From an uncultured Verrucomicrobiota bacterium (GTDB taxonomy: Bacteria > Verrucomicrobiota > Verrucomicrobiia > Limisphaerales > UBA9464), in NCBI GenBank assembly GCA_903907925.1, contig CAIVQB010000069.1, forward strand, positions 1 to 47,267: 47,267 nucleotides of DNA, read 5' to 3'. Position numbers and translations under genes: made by a program. The notes below the pieces were generated by a model. That model was not told where the DNA came from and did no database searches. It saw only the letters and a list, made by a program, of their open reading frames with translations. Position 1 is the first letter of the stretch. Each line of letters starts with the position of its first letter. Positions 9,549 through 18,320 of the stretch are shown piece by piece.

Positions 9549-10220
9549 ATGCGCGCGATCCGTCGGGCCTCGTTGGCGTTGATCGCCGCCGCCGTCTTCC
9601 CGTGCACCGGGTTCGCACACCGAACCGATGAATACCTGCACGCGGCGTTCATCGGCATTCGATTGGATCATGTGGTGCTTCAACTGTCCCTGACACCCGG
9701 TACCGCCGTGGCCAAGGCCGTCCTGTCCGAAATGGATCCGGACGGAGACGGGCGGATTTCAACCTCCGAAGAGCGTGCCTATTCGGAACGGGTGTTGCGA
9801 CAAATTGAGCTGCGGTTCGATGGTGTCCCAATTCCCCTGGAGTTGCAGGAAACCCGTTTCCCCATTCTGGAGAATCTTCGGGAAGGCATGGGCATCATTG
9901 AACTCAAGGCACGAACCCCAACCAACCGGTTCGCACCCGGCCGGCACGAACTTCGGTTGAACAACACCCACACGGTCCACTCCACCGTGTATCTGGCCAA
10001 CGCCCTGCAACCCGAAACCTCGGAGATCGAGATCCTGGGCCAGGAACGCAACGAGCTTCAAAGCGAGCTTCGCATCCGTTTCGCAATAGTGGCATCACCT
10101 ATCCAGGTGCCGCTGGATGAAGGCGCCCGACACCCATCGCCGGATTGGATTTTCATTTCGAGTGCAGTGGCCTTGGGCGCCGTGATTCTACGCCTCATTT
10201 ACCGTTCCCCTGCGCGATAG
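9549..10220 (+). CDS. EF-hand-containing, membrane-anchored exported protein
   Basis: 223 residues from ATG 9549; a longer frame from 9438 overlaps the preceding gene and is not plausible. A signal peptide (residues 1-23) is followed by AHRTDEYLHA. A full EF-hand loop runs from Asp63 to Glu74 (DPDGDGRISTSE) with all Ca-coordinating positions present. A single transmembrane segment near the C-terminus (WIFISSAVALGAVILRLIY) would leave the protein periplasmic and anchored. The layout resembles the N-terminal soluble part of HupE/UreJ-like proteins without the multi-pass domain. It sits 37 bases after the DUF3500 gene, suggesting a shared function that is not known. Confidence 0.75.
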   Translation: MRAIRRASLALIAAAVFPCTGFAHRTDEYLHAAFIGIRLDHVVLQLSLTPGTAVAKAVLSEMDPDGDGRISTSEERAYSERVLRQIELRFDGVPIPLELQETRFPILENLREGMGIIELKARTPTNRFAPGRHELRLNNTHTVHSTVYLANALQPETSEIEILGQERNELQSELRIRFAIVASPIQVPLDEGARHPSPDWIFISSAVALGAVILRLIYRSPAR

Positions 10221-10490
10221 CGCGCTTCAGCGTCCCACCTTCCCACAATGGGTGTCCGGTTTGGGGCTTTCCAACTTCTGGCCGCCCCCACTCTCTTCCG
10301 GGAGCCACGAACCACCCGGTCAGGGCAATGGAACTTGACTTCCAGGAGGCGGGCGACAGCGTCGAATCCAATCGGAATTGACGCCACGGCATCCGGTTGC
10401 CGATACTTCCCAGTTCATCGGCATGGCGCCCTTTCCGGTCCGGAAGGGTGGGACAACACCAGTCCGAGACAGGTTGGATTTTTCCGTTTA

Positions 10491-11303
10491 ATGACCCTCA
10501 TGGCTACCGACTCTGAACATCGCAGTCAGTGCGCACTTTGCGGTGGCGCCCTGTCGAAGCGGTTCGATCTCACCGTACTTTACAAGTATGAGGTCGCTTA
10601 TCTCGAATGTGCCCAATGCCTCTCCCTGCAGACCGATTTCCCCCATTGGATCGGTGAAGCATACAGTCAGAATCTATCGAGCCTTGATACCGGTGCCGCC
10701 CAGCGGAATCTCCACAATTCGGCCGCCTGCTATGTCGTCGCGAAAATGTTCGGGCTCAACAATGCCGTCGACATTGGCGGTGGTGACGGTCTTCTGTGCC
10801 GACTGTTACGCGACCACCGGATCAACTGCTTCGTGACCGACAAGTATGCCAGACCGACCTACGCGCAAGGTTTTACGGAGCCGGATTTCACCACACCGGA
10901 CCTGGTGATCAGCTTTGAGGTTCTGGAACATTTTCAAAACCCGGGAACCGACCTGGAGGAGCTTTTCCGCCTCAAACCGAAGGTACTCCTGGTGAGTACT
11001 GCCATTTACAAGAAGCAGGACAAGGATTGGTGGTATTTGTCACCCGAAAGCGGCCAGCACCTGTTCTTCTACAGTCGAGAGGCCATCGAATTCATCGGCA
11101 GGAAATATGGGTACCAATTCGTAATCAGCAGCGGATACATACTTTTTGCCCGCCAGGGACTTCTCGGCTCTGTCAAGGCGGCGGTGTTGAAGGTGCTTTT
11201 GAATTGGCATGTTTGCCTCCGGTTGTTGAAGCCTTTGGTGGTTCTCCTGCCAACATCGGGCCACTGGAATGACCGGAATAACCTATTGAAGCAAAAGCGT
11301 TGA
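10491..11303 (+). CDS. SAM-dependent methyltransferase with N-terminal zinc-ribbon-like motif
   Basis: 270 residues from ATG 10491 (an ATG at 10500 is equally possible); the frame is open to 10248 but that part looks non-coding. The N-terminus has two CxxC pairs (CALCGG ... CAQC), as in sugar or lipid methyltransferases with a zinc-binding head. The class I core follows: motif I VDIGGGDGLL, then FVTDKY, the motif DLVISFEVLEHFQNP, and a C-terminal amphipathic region. Such enzymes often act in glycan or surface-polymer synthesis, but no such genes are near. The gene is visibly less GC-rich than its neighbours and is flanked by a 270-base gap, which suggests acquisition by transfer. It converges on ureG. 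Confidence 0.8.
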   Translation: MTLMATDSEHRSQCALCGGALSKRFDLTVLYKYEVAYLECAQCLSLQTDFPHWIGEAYSQNLSSLDTGAAQRNLHNSAACYVVAKMFGLNNAVDIGGGDGLLCRLLRDHRINCFVTDKYARPTYAQGFTEPDFTTPDLVISFEVLEHFQNPGTDLEELFRLKPKVLLVSTAIYKKQDKDWWYLSPESGQHLFFYSREAIEFIGRKYGYQFVISSGYILFARQGLLGSVKAAVLKVLLNWHVCLRLLKPLVVLLPTSGHWNDRNNLLKQKR

Positions 11304-11395
11304 TCCCTTCCGCCGTTTCACGGATTCAAGCATTCATTCGCCAGGAGCCCAGTTGTACTCCAGTCGTCCAAAATCCCGTCACGGTTCCGAAGGGG

Positions 11396-12169
11396 TTATT
11401 CTAACGTGATGTGCTGGTGGCCATGTTCGACACCGGAGGCATGCTGCCAGGCGTGAATGACATGATCCACGATAGCATCGACACCGACGCCGTGGCGGAC
11501 TTGGGCGAATAGAAACGGTCCACCGCCTCGCATTTTCTTGGAATCGCGGGCCATCACATCGAGATCGGCACCCACCGCCACTGCGAGGTCGGTCTTGTTG
11601 ATCACCAGGAGGTCGCTCTGAGTGATTCCGGGGCCGCCCTTGCGCGGGATCTTGTCACCGCCCGCCACGTCGATGACCTGGATCGTGTAGTCGGCCAGTT
11701 CACGGCTGAAACAGGCGGCGAGATTGTCGCCGCCCGACTCCAGCAGGAGCAGGTCGGGATGGAACTGGTGGTGTAGATCCTCCAGGGCCTGCAGATTGGC
11801 CGAGATGTCTTCGCGAATGGCGGCATGTGGACATCCGCCGGTTTCCACTGCGCGGATTCGTTCACTGACGAGCGCCTGATTTCGGACCAGAAACTCACCG
11901 TCTTCGCGGGTGAAAATGTCGTTGGTGACCGCGGCGACACTGACCCGGTTCTTTAGCTTCAGACACAACTGAAGCATCAGCGCGGTCTTGCCACTTCCCA
12001 CGGGGCCACCGACGCCGATGGTGAAGGCGCGTCGTTTGAAATCGCGGTCCAGCGGCAACTCGCGTTCGTCGAAATGCCCGGGATGATCCAAGTGCTCGTG
12101 AGTATGGCCATGATCGTTACCGTGATCATGACTGTGGGAATGGGAGTGGGAATGTGTGGGGGAGCCCAT
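11396..12169 (-). CDS. ureG: Urease accessory GTPase UreG with histidine-rich N-terminus
   Basis: 257 residues from ATG 12169; the frame is open further upstream into ureF but the family begins here. UreG is the SIMIBI GTPase that, with UreF and UreD, drives nickel insertion and lysine carbamylation in urease. Seen: P-loop GPVGSGKT (55-62), [14 protein letters not shown], the metal-binding CPH motif (113-115), ESGGDNL (144-150) and NKTDL (191-195). The first 32 residues contain 12 histidines in HS/HD/HE repeats. No ureE gene is present in the window, so this tail may take over nickel storage or delivery (inference). It is the last gene of the urea module, 34 bases after ureF. Confidence 0.95.
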   Translation of the reverse strand: MGSPTHSHSHSHSHDHGNDHGHTHEHLDHPGHFDERELPLDRDFKRRAFTIGVGGPVGSGKTALMLQLCLKLKNRVSVAAVTNDIFTREDGEFLVRNQALVSERIRAVETGGCPHAAIREDISANLQALEDLHHQFHPDLLLLESGGDNLAACFSRELADYTIQVIDVAGGDKIPRKGGPGITQSDLLVINKTDLAVAVGADLDVMARDSKKMRGGGPFLFAQVRHGVGVDAIVDHVIHAWQHASGVEHGHQHITLE

Positions 12170-12203
12170 GGTTGGAGTTGGAAAGTGGGTGACTCGAATG
12201 TGG

Positions 12204-12920
12204 TCAACTTTGGAACAACCGGGAATAAAGACGATCCTGCCCGCCCTGCCACAGATCGTGAAGTGGTTGGGTTTGGACAGCATCCTCGGGACCGAGCTCG
12301 GCGCAACTTTGCAGCACTGATTCGCCCTGTTCGGAAAGTTGGAATTGAAGCGACTGCGCTTCCATCGGGCCGAGGATTCCCAGGCGAACTCCGGCCGCCA
12401 GCAGGCCTCGAAGGTGGCCGAACAAAAACAATCGCTGGGATCGGCGGCGTTCCAGGCCAAGCACTCCAAGGATCGCCCCGAACCACGGACAGAAATGCCC
12501 CAGGGCGTCCGCCGGTCTTCCCTCGTTCAGGCGGCTCAGACGGGTTTCACCGAACGCACGGCGCGCGGCAGCCCACAGCGCCCGTCCCTGCAGCCGGCTG
12601 GCCCGATTGGCGACGTGGTTGGTGGTGAAGGCGTCGCACCAGGCGTCCAATTCATGGACTCGCCCGGGCTCGGCGTGGGCGGCCGTCACCCACGGCAAGG
12701 CCGCGTGTCCGGCCTGATCCAGGCTGGCGGTCAGATAGCCCATCCATTCAACCCGATTGCGAATCGCCCCATGTTGCCAGGCAGCCTCGACGCCGCCGGA
12801 ATGCGCGAATCCACCGGTAGGAAACGCCGAATCAATCCACTGCCACACCCACCAGTCCACCGCTTCAGTTCCAGATGGCCTCTCAATTCCGATCTCCAAC
12901 TCTTGAAACGCCTTGGTCAC
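12204..12920 (-). CDS. ureF: Urease accessory protein UreF
   Basis: 238 residues with a GTG start at 12920, three bases after the ureC stop. UreF forms the UreD-UreF-UreG activation complex and gates GTPase activity. The family signature is clear: [23 protein letters not shown] near the N-terminus (usual DSALPIGGFSHSYGLE), [24 protein letters not shown] in the middle, and the all-helical C-terminal half. Length is normal. The tight spacing to ureC and ureG shows co-transcription. Confidence 0.93.
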   Translation of the reverse strand: MTKAFQELEIGIERPSGTEAVDWWVWQWIDSAFPTGGFAHSGGVEAAWQHGAIRNRVEWMGYLTASLDQAGHAALPWVTAAHAEPGRVHELDAWCDAFTTNHVANRASRLQGRALWAAARRAFGETRLSRLNEGRPADALGHFCPWFGAILGVLGLERRRSQRLFLFGHLRGLLAAGVRLGILGPMEAQSLQFQLSEQGESVLQSCAELGPEDAVQTQPLHDLWQGGQDRLYSRLFQS

Positions 12921-12923
12921 GGG

Positions 12924-14639
12924 TCAGAACAGATAATATCGCTGGGCCAATGGCAACACCTTGGCGGGCTCGCAGGTCAACAACACGCCGTCCGCCCGGA
13001 CTTCATAAGTCTCGGGATCCACGGTGATCTTCGGCATGGCGTTGTTCCATTTCAGATCCTTCTTGCCGATGGACCGGCAGCCCTTGACCGCCTCAATCTG
13101 CTTGGTCAGGCCGTACTTTGCCGCCACGCCCTGTTGCTGGCACAAGCGGCTCACGAAAGCGACCGAGGAAGTGCCGGTGGCGCGACCAAAGGCCCCGAAC
13201 ATGGGCCTCATCAACACTGGTTGGGGTGTGGGAATGCTGGCGTTGGGATCGCCCATTTGCGCCCAGGCAATGATCCCGCCCTTCACCACCATCTCCGGCT
13301 TGGCTCCGAAAAAGGCAGGACGCCAGAGGACAAGATCCGCGAGTTTCCCAACCTCAATCGAACCGATCACATGGGCCATCCCGTGCGCGAGCGCCGGATT
13401 GATGGTGTACTTCGACAGGTAACGTTTGATCCGGACGTTGTCGTTCGACCCCTTGTCCTCCGGCAATCGTCCGCGTTGACGCTTCATCTTGTCCGCCGTC
13501 TGCCAGGTGCGGGTGATGACTTCGCCGATGCGTCCCATCGCTTGGGAATCGGAGCTCATCATGCTGATGGCGCCGAGATCGTGCAGGATATCCTCCGCGG
13601 CGATCGTTTCGCCGCGAATCCGGCTTTCCGCGAACGCCACGTCCTCGGGAAGATTAGGGTCCAGATGATGACACACCATCAGCATGTCGAGGTGTTCATC
13701 GATGGTGTTGACGGTGAACGGGCGGGTCGGATTGGTGGAACTCGGCAAGACATTCGGTTCACCGCAGATGCGGATGATGTCGGGCGCGTGGCCTCCGCCG
13801 GCACCCTCGGAATGATAGGTATGAATGGTGCGCCCCTTGAAGGCGGCGATGGTGCCTTCGACGAAGGTGGATTCGTTCAGCGTATCGGTGTGGATGGTCA
13901 CCTGCACGTCGTGCCGATCGGCCATCGACAGGCAGCAATCGATTGCCGCCGGGGTGGTGCCCCAATCCTCGTGCAATTTGAGTCCGATGGCGCCGGCCTT
14001 GATCTGTTCCGGAAGCCCGGCTGGCAAAGCCGTGTTGCCCTTTCCGGTGAATCCGAAGTTCAACGGCAGGCTGTCAACCGCCTGCATCATCGCTTTGAAA
14101 TAAAACGGGGCCGGCGTGCAGGTCGTCGCGCAGGTTCCAACGGCAGGACCCGTTCCACCGCCCACCATGGTGGTCAAACCCGCGGCAATCGCCTCATGCG
14201 CCTGCTGCGGGCAGATGAAATGGATGTGAGTATCGAGACCGCCCGCGGTGACGATCAATCCTTCGCCGGCAATCACCTCGGTGGTGACGCCGATGATCAT
14301 GCCCCGCGTGACACCCGCCATGATGTCGGGGTTCCCCGCCTTGCCGATGGCAGCGATCCGGCCGTTCTTGATGCCGAGGTCCGCCTTGTAGATGCCGGTA
14401 TAATCCAGCACCAAGGCATTGGTGATAACGCAGTCGAGCGCGTCCTTTGCGCCGACGCCGGCCGCCTGGCCCATGCCTTCGCGAATCACCTTTCCGCCGC
14501 CGAATTTGCATTCGTCACCGTAGACCGTGAAGTCCTTTTCAATTTCCAGTTCCAGCGAGGTGTCGCCCAGCCGAATCCGGTCGCCCGTGGTCGGGCCGAA
14601 CATGTCGGCGTAGTGGGACCGCTTCATCGAATGCGCCAT
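12924..14639 (-). CDS. ureC: Urease subunit alpha (catalytic)
   Basis: 571 residues from ATG 14639, the usual UreC length and start ([20 protein letters not shown]). UreC holds the dinuclear nickel site that hydrolyses urea to ammonia and carbamate. All key residues are present: His138 and His140 (HIH), carbamylated Lys221 (GLKLHEDWG), His250, His276, Asp364, and the mobile-flap pair Cys323-His324 (MVCHH). These are a constant four residues beyond the Klebsiella numbering. The gene therefore encodes an apparently intact catalytic subunit, in contrast to the frameshift in the upstream ureAB. Confidence 0.97.
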   Translation of the reverse strand: MAHSMKRSHYADMFGPTTGDRIRLGDTSLELEIEKDFTVYGDECKFGGGKVIREGMGQAAGVGAKDALDCVITNALVLDYTGIYKADLGIKNGRIAAIGKAGNPDIMAGVTRGMIIGVTTEVIAGEGLIVTAGGLDTHIHFICPQQAHEAIAAGLTTMVGGGTGPAVGTCATTCTPAPFYFKAMMQAVDSLPLNFGFTGKGNTALPAGLPEQIKAGAIGLKLHEDWGTTPAAIDCCLSMADRHDVQVTIHTDTLNESTFVEGTIAAFKGRTIHTYHSEGAGGGHAPDIIRICGEPNVLPSSTNPTRPFTVNTIDEHLDMLMVCHHLDPNLPEDVAFAESRIRGETIAAEDILHDLGAISMMSSDSQAMGRIGEVITRTWQTADKMKRQRGRLPEDKGSNDNVRIKRYLSKYTINPALAHGMAHVIGSIEVGKLADLVLWRPAFFGAKPEMVVKGGIIAWAQMGDPNASIPTPQPVLMRPMFGAFGRATGTSSVAFVSRLCQQQGVAAKYGLTKQIEAVKGCRSIGKKDLKWNNAMPKITVDPETYEVRADGVLLTCEPAKVLPLAQRYYLF

Positions 14640-14676
14640 AGAGGTATTGGGTTCGCGGAATTCGGTTGTAGCGCGA

Positions 14677-15428
14677 TCAGGTTGTTCCAAAGCCACGCTT
14701 CCGGGCGCGCGCCCCGACGGCCTTGCGTCCCGCAGCCGTCACCTTGCCACTGGCCAGATTGTTCCCGCCGCGAATGATCCGTTTTCCAGCGATCTCCACG
14801 AGGCGGACCGTCCGGGTTTCACCGGGTTCAAACCGCACCGCCGTTCCTGCCGGAATATCGAGCCGACGTCCGTAGGCGAGGGTCCGATCGAACTTGAGGC
14901 CGGGATTGGTCTCAACGAAATGGTAGTGGCTGCCCCCTGGATGGGGCGATCTCCCCGATTGCTCACTTGAAGCTCGATGGCCTTTCGCCCGGCGTTCATC
15001 TCAATCTCGCCGTCCTGAATGGTGCAGGTCCCGGGAACCGGCTCTACGGCGGTGGGACCGAAACGTGAAAGTTCGGGAATCGGCAGAAAGCTTCCGTGCA
15101 ACGCCAGGGCGAGGTTTCCGTTCTCGGAGGCGATCGGATGATGAACCGTCACCAGTTTCGATCCATCGGGAAAGGTCCCCTCCACCTGCACGTCGTGGAT
15201 CATTTCGGGAACGCCGGCCATGACCTGGTTCCGTCCGAGCAACTGGCGACCCATATTCATCAATTCGGCGACACTTCGGCCGTCGCGAATGAGCTCCAAA
15301 AGTACCGTCGCGATCAAGGCCACGGCCTCGGGATGGTTGAGCCGCAATCCACGCGCGAGCCGTTTTTGCGCGAGGAATCCGGCATTGTGCAGGACGAGCT
15401 TGTCGAGTTCCCGGGGTGAAAGGTGCAT
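14677..15428 (-). CDS. ureAB: Fused urease gamma-beta subunit (UreAB), interrupted by a one-base frameshift
   Basis: Residues 1-100 are a complete UreA ([11 protein letters not shown] ... [20 protein letters not shown]) joined to a UreB domain, as in other fused UreAB proteins. The beta domain is normal to NRGDRPIQ, then the frame breaks at a run of five G (14933-14937 on this strand) and, if read on, ends at 14739 in unrelated sequence. Adding one base restores [17 protein letters not shown], then [19 protein letters not shown] and a full C-terminus ending at 14677, leaving a normal 37-base gap to ureC. A homopolymer deletion in the assembly is the simplest cause; real inactivation would abolish urease assembly. 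Confidence 0.88.
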
Positions 15429-15504
15429 GGGGTCTTAGGAGTTCAAGAATTCAACAGAAGCGGACTCATATCAACCGTTGATGAAAGATTGCGTCACAGC
15501 TCAC

Positions 15505-15614
15505 CGGTAGGGCGAGGCTCCCGCCGAGCCCGGTGCGTGGTAGGAGATGGGACGCCACGCTGCGAGTTGGAATCCGTCCGTCCGCTTCGGCTCACCGGGA
15601 GGTTCGCCCTACCG
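15505..15614. repeat. REP-like long imperfect inverted repeat
   Basis: Two 26-base arms, 15505-15530 (CGGTAGGGCGAGGCTCCC...) and 15589-15614 (...TTCGCCCTACCG), are inverted copies with 22 of 26 positions matching. The centre holds a second small inverted repeat (GCGTGG ... CCACGC, near 15535-15560). The element lies in the gap between ureD and ureAB with no T-run and no coding potential. GGTAGGGCGAGGCTC-type palindromes are a type of intergenic hairpin I associate with Verrucomicrobia genomes; other copies could not be searched for. Confidence 0.7.
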
Positions 15615-15654
15615 GGGGAATCTACGGCATTGATTCGGCTTGATGTGGGCAGGT

Positions 15655-16488
15655 TTACCATTTCCGTTTCCATGGGTTGTCACCGAGGAGCCCGGTGAGT
15701 CCGTCCAGATGACGTTGAAGTTCCCGGCGGACTGATTCCACGGAGTCACCGGCGACACGCAGCAACGCTCCTCCCGTAATCCCACTGGCACTGGCAACGC
15801 ACGGCGCGGATTTCGCGACGGGTCGACGGCCGATGTCCTCCAAAAGCCCGGCGGACTGAGTGGCGAGGCCCGGTCCGATCATCAGAAGCATGGCGAGGCA
15901 ATTCCAGCGTCCCATGCGACCCGAGGAAACGAGGAGACCGGATTCCGAATCGAGCCGGACGGCGTCCACCACCCGGCGTTTTCCATCGACCCGGATTTCG
16001 TTGCGGCTTTCGTAACTTCGAAACGCCCAATGTTCGCCGCAGTCGGATCGGCCTGAGCTCAGCCAGTCCACCAGGACGAGATTGGCCGACCCGTTCAGAT
16101 CAAATTCCTGACGCTGGCTGTAGGAGGAATCCGCGAACGCTTGAAGCACCTCCGGAGCGAACACCAGGCAGCCGCCGTCCGCCACCGTCGCATGCGTCTG
16201 GTGTCCGCACGCACGTCGAGCGGGATTTCGATACACCTTGGTGGACGCCTGGGTTCCGACGAAGCAGGTGGCCCCTGCCCCGACTTCGAGGTCGAGGCGG
16301 GTCTCGTCCCCGGCGACCATACCGCCCCCGAAACTACTGACGCAGGCCCAAACACTCGGGCCGCGGGAAATCGGAGTGAGGAGCTTGAGGGGCTCAGTGG
16401 AAAAGGCAGAAACGACCGCGGATTGGCCCGCCACGCATTGAACCGTCAGCTCGGCGGAACCCCGGCGTGCGGCCACTCCACCGGACAT
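15655..16488 (-). CDS. ureD: Urease accessory protein UreD
   Basis: About 277 residues from ATG 16488 (an in-frame ATG at 16506 is possible). The first is favoured because its ATG overlaps the stop of the preceding gene as TGATG, a sign of translational coupling. UreD is the scaffold that binds apo-urease and recruits UreF-UreG. Seen: GSAELTVQ ... STEPLKLLTP, the central FVGTQASTKVYRN (usual TQASTKVYR), LVFAPEVLQAFADSSYSQRQEFDL and LVLVDWLSSGR. All are family landmarks. A 226-base gap with a REP-like repeat separates it from ureAB. Confidence 0.9.
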   Translation of the reverse strand: MSGGVAARRGSAELTVQCVAGQSAVVSAFSTEPLKLLTPISRGPSVWACVSSFGGGMVAGDETRLDLEVGAGATCFVGTQASTKVYRNPARRACGHQTHATVADGGCLVFAPEVLQAFADSSYSQRQEFDLNGSANLVLVDWLSSGRSDCGEHWAFRSYESRNEIRVDGKRRVVDAVRLDSESGLLVSSGRMGRWNCLAMLLMIGPGLATQSAGLLEDIGRRPVAKSAPCVASASGITGGALLRVAGDSVESVRRELQRHLDGLTGLLGDNPWKRKW

Positions 16489-16787
16489 CAACGGCCCAAG
16501 CCCCATAGCACTCCCGCGGAACACCCGACGATCAGTCCGAACGATTCCATCCAGCACTGACGGCGGCCCCGGACGATGAACCGGCCGGTTGCCCAGAGCG
16601 CGACACCCATTCCCAACAGGATCACGGCAAGGGTCGTCAGGTGATCCGGGCTTGTAACCCAATGCCCGAGGTTGGGACTCGCGAAATCGTGTCCGGGATG
16701 CGCTTGAAGCCGCGACGCCGGCATCATCGTCACCGTCAGGATTGCGATCCGGGCGGCGATTAAAGCGGGCGGGGACTTTCGCATCAT
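16488..16787 (-). CDS. Small membrane protein with HPGHD motif, between urtE and ureD
   Basis: 99 residues with an N-terminal signal or anchor, then AHPGHD at the mature N-terminus and two hydrophobic segments (TTLAVILLGMGVALWATGRF and FGLIVGCSAGVLWGL). The AHPGH start recalls HupE/UreJ nickel-permease proteins, but the rest is far too short for that family. Its ATG overlaps the urtE stop by four bases (ATGA, 16784-16787) and its stop overlaps the ureD start (TGATG), so it is translated in lockstep with the transporter and urease genes. A role in nickel or urea handling is inferred only from position and the histidine motif. Confidence 0.75.
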   Translation of the reverse strand: MMRKSPPALIAARIAILTVTMMPASRLQAHPGHDFASPNLGHWVTSPDHLTTLAVILLGMGVALWATGRFIVRGRRQCWMESFGLIVGCSAGVLWGLGR

Positions 16788-17479
16788 ACGGTCAAATGGC
16801 GTCGGACAATATCGTTGTTGAGATTCGCAATGGGTCCGCTGGCGACCACCGCGCCGCGATCCATGATATAGAAGAAGTCACCGATCGACAGGCAGAAATC
16901 GAGATATTGTTCGACCAGGAGGATGCTAATCTTTCCCTCGCTCTTGATCTTCAGCAGGGCGTCGCCGATGAGATCGATGATGTTCGGCTGAATGCCTTCC
17001 GTGGGTTCGTCGAGAATGAGGACCTTGGGATTGGTCAGGAGCGCGCGGGCGATGGCCAGCTGTTGCTGCTGGCCACCCGACAACACTCCGCCCTTTCGTT
17101 GGAGGAATTCCTTGAGGATGGGGAACAGTTCGAGAACGCGGTCCATCTGTTCGGCAGCGCGGGACCCATGCACCACGACACTAATCTTCAAATTCTCCCA
17201 GACCGTGAGGTGCGGGAAGATGTCACGTCCCTGCGGCACATAGCCAATGCCCCGACGGGCACGGGCATCGGGCGTGAGTGTCGTGACGTCTTCGCCGGCC
17301 AGGGTCACCTTGCCGACGTCGGTCTTCACCAACCCGACGATCGACTTCAAGGTGGTCGTTTTCCCGACGCCGTTCCGTCCCATCAGGCAGATGAGACTCT
17401 TCTCCGGAACATTCAGATCAACTCCGCGCAGGATCCGGGAGCCGTCGTAGGAAACGGCGATATTGGAAAGGGTCAGCAT
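16784..17479 (-). CDS. urtE: Urea ABC transporter ATP-binding protein UrtE
   Basis: 231 residues, the second ATPase of the UrtABCDE high-affinity urea importer (a branched-chain-amino-acid-type ABC system). Walker A is GRNGVGKT (34-41), the signature LSGGQ (133-137), Walker B LILDEPT (154-160) followed by EGIQPNI, which is typical of UrtE rather than LivF. It is 64 bases downstream of urtD and overlaps the next gene by four bases. Confidence 0.93.
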   Translation of the reverse strand: MLTLSNIAVSYDGSRILRGVDLNVPEKSLICLMGRNGVGKTTTLKSIVGLVKTDVGKVTLAGEDVTTLTPDARARRGIGYVPQGRDIFPHLTVWENLKISVVVHGSRAAEQMDRVLELFPILKEFLQRKGGVLSGGQQQQLAIARALLTNPKVLILDEPTEGIQPNIIDLIGDALLKIKSEGKISILLVEQYLDFCLSIGDFFYIMDRGAVVASGPIANLNNDIVRRHLTV

Positions 17480-17543
17480 GGCGGCGTGGGGCGACTCAAT
17501 GAAGGGATCCGGGTGGCAGTGGCCGATCCATGAGGGACGGGCT

Positions 17544-18314
17544 TCACGTCTTGTCCTTTTTCTTCCGGCCGAGATAGACCTCGATCACCCGTTCGTCGTT
17601 CTGAACCTGATCCACGCTGCCCTCGCAGAGAACGGTCCCTTGGTGAAGAACGGTCACCTTGCGACCCAATTGACGGACAAAGGCCATGTCATGTTCGATG
17701 ACCACGACGCTGTGTTTTCCCTCCAGGCTGAGGAGGAGTTCACCCGTCTTTGCGGTTTCCTCGTCGCTCATTCCGGCGGCGGGTTCATCGACGAGCAGGA
17801 GTTTGGGATCCTGGGCCAGGAGCATGCCGATCTCCAGCCATTGCTTTTGGCCGTGGCTTAAGGCACCGGCCTTCCAATTCGATTTCTCCGCGAGCCCCAC
17901 GGTGGTCAAAACGTTGTGGATCCGCTCGGTTTCGGAGGGTGTGATCCGGTGACACAACGCGGCAAACACACCGCGATCCCCCTTCAACGACAGCAGGATG
18001 TTTTGAAAAACGGAATGACCCACATAGACGGAGGGCGTCTGAAACTTCCGTGAGATCCCGAGACGGTTGATCTGGTACTCGTTCAGGCGGGTCAGGTCGG
18101 TGTTTTTCTCGTACTCCACCCGACCGGTGTCCGGTCGTGTCCGCCCAGTGATGATGTCCATCATCGTGCTTTTGCCGGCACCATTCGGACCGATGATGAT
18201 CCGGAGCTCGCCCACATCCATGTAGAAGTTGAGCGCCGAGATGGCCTTGAAACCATCGAACGTCTTGTTCACTCCCTCAAGAGTGAGGATGAATTCCTTA
18301 TGGAGTGGGTTCAT
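17544..18314 (-). CDS. urtD: Urea ABC transporter ATP-binding protein UrtD
   Basis: 256 residues. Walker A GPNGAGKST (42-50), the Q-loop region ISRKFQTPSVYVGHSVFQNI, signature LSHGQKQWLEIGM and Walker B LLLVDEPAAGMSDEET fit UrtD; the LSHGQKQWLEIGM form distinguishes it from LivG. It forms the heterodimeric ATPase with UrtE on the inner face of the membrane. It lies six bases after urtC. The C-terminal tail is lysine-rich. Confidence 0.93.
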   Translation of the reverse strand: MNPLHKEFILTLEGVNKTFDGFKAISALNFYMDVGELRIIIGPNGAGKSTMMDIITGRTRPDTGRVEYEKNTDLTRLNEYQINRLGISRKFQTPSVYVGHSVFQNILLSLKGDRGVFAALCHRITPSETERIHNVLTTVGLAEKSNWKAGALSHGQKQWLEIGMLLAQDPKLLLVDEPAAGMSDEETAKTGELLLSLEGKHSVVVIEHDMAFVRQLGRKVTVLHQGTVLCEGSVDQVQNDERVIEVYLGRKKKDKT

Positions 18315-18320
18315 CGTGGT

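Noticed and set aside
12339-14777. 812-codon plus-strand open frame opposite ureC and ureF
   Set aside because: It is the antisense shadow of high-GC coding sequence; no domain is seen and ureC and ureF are certain on the other strand.
14933-14937. Frameshift as phase variation or programmed frameshifting in ureAB
   Set aside because: Five G is too short for a typical phase-variable tract, and no slippery-site plus stem arrangement was recognised; error or mutation is simpler.
15505-15614. REP-like repeat as a transcription terminator within the urease operon
   Set aside because: No T-run follows either arm and the downstream urease genes need readthrough.
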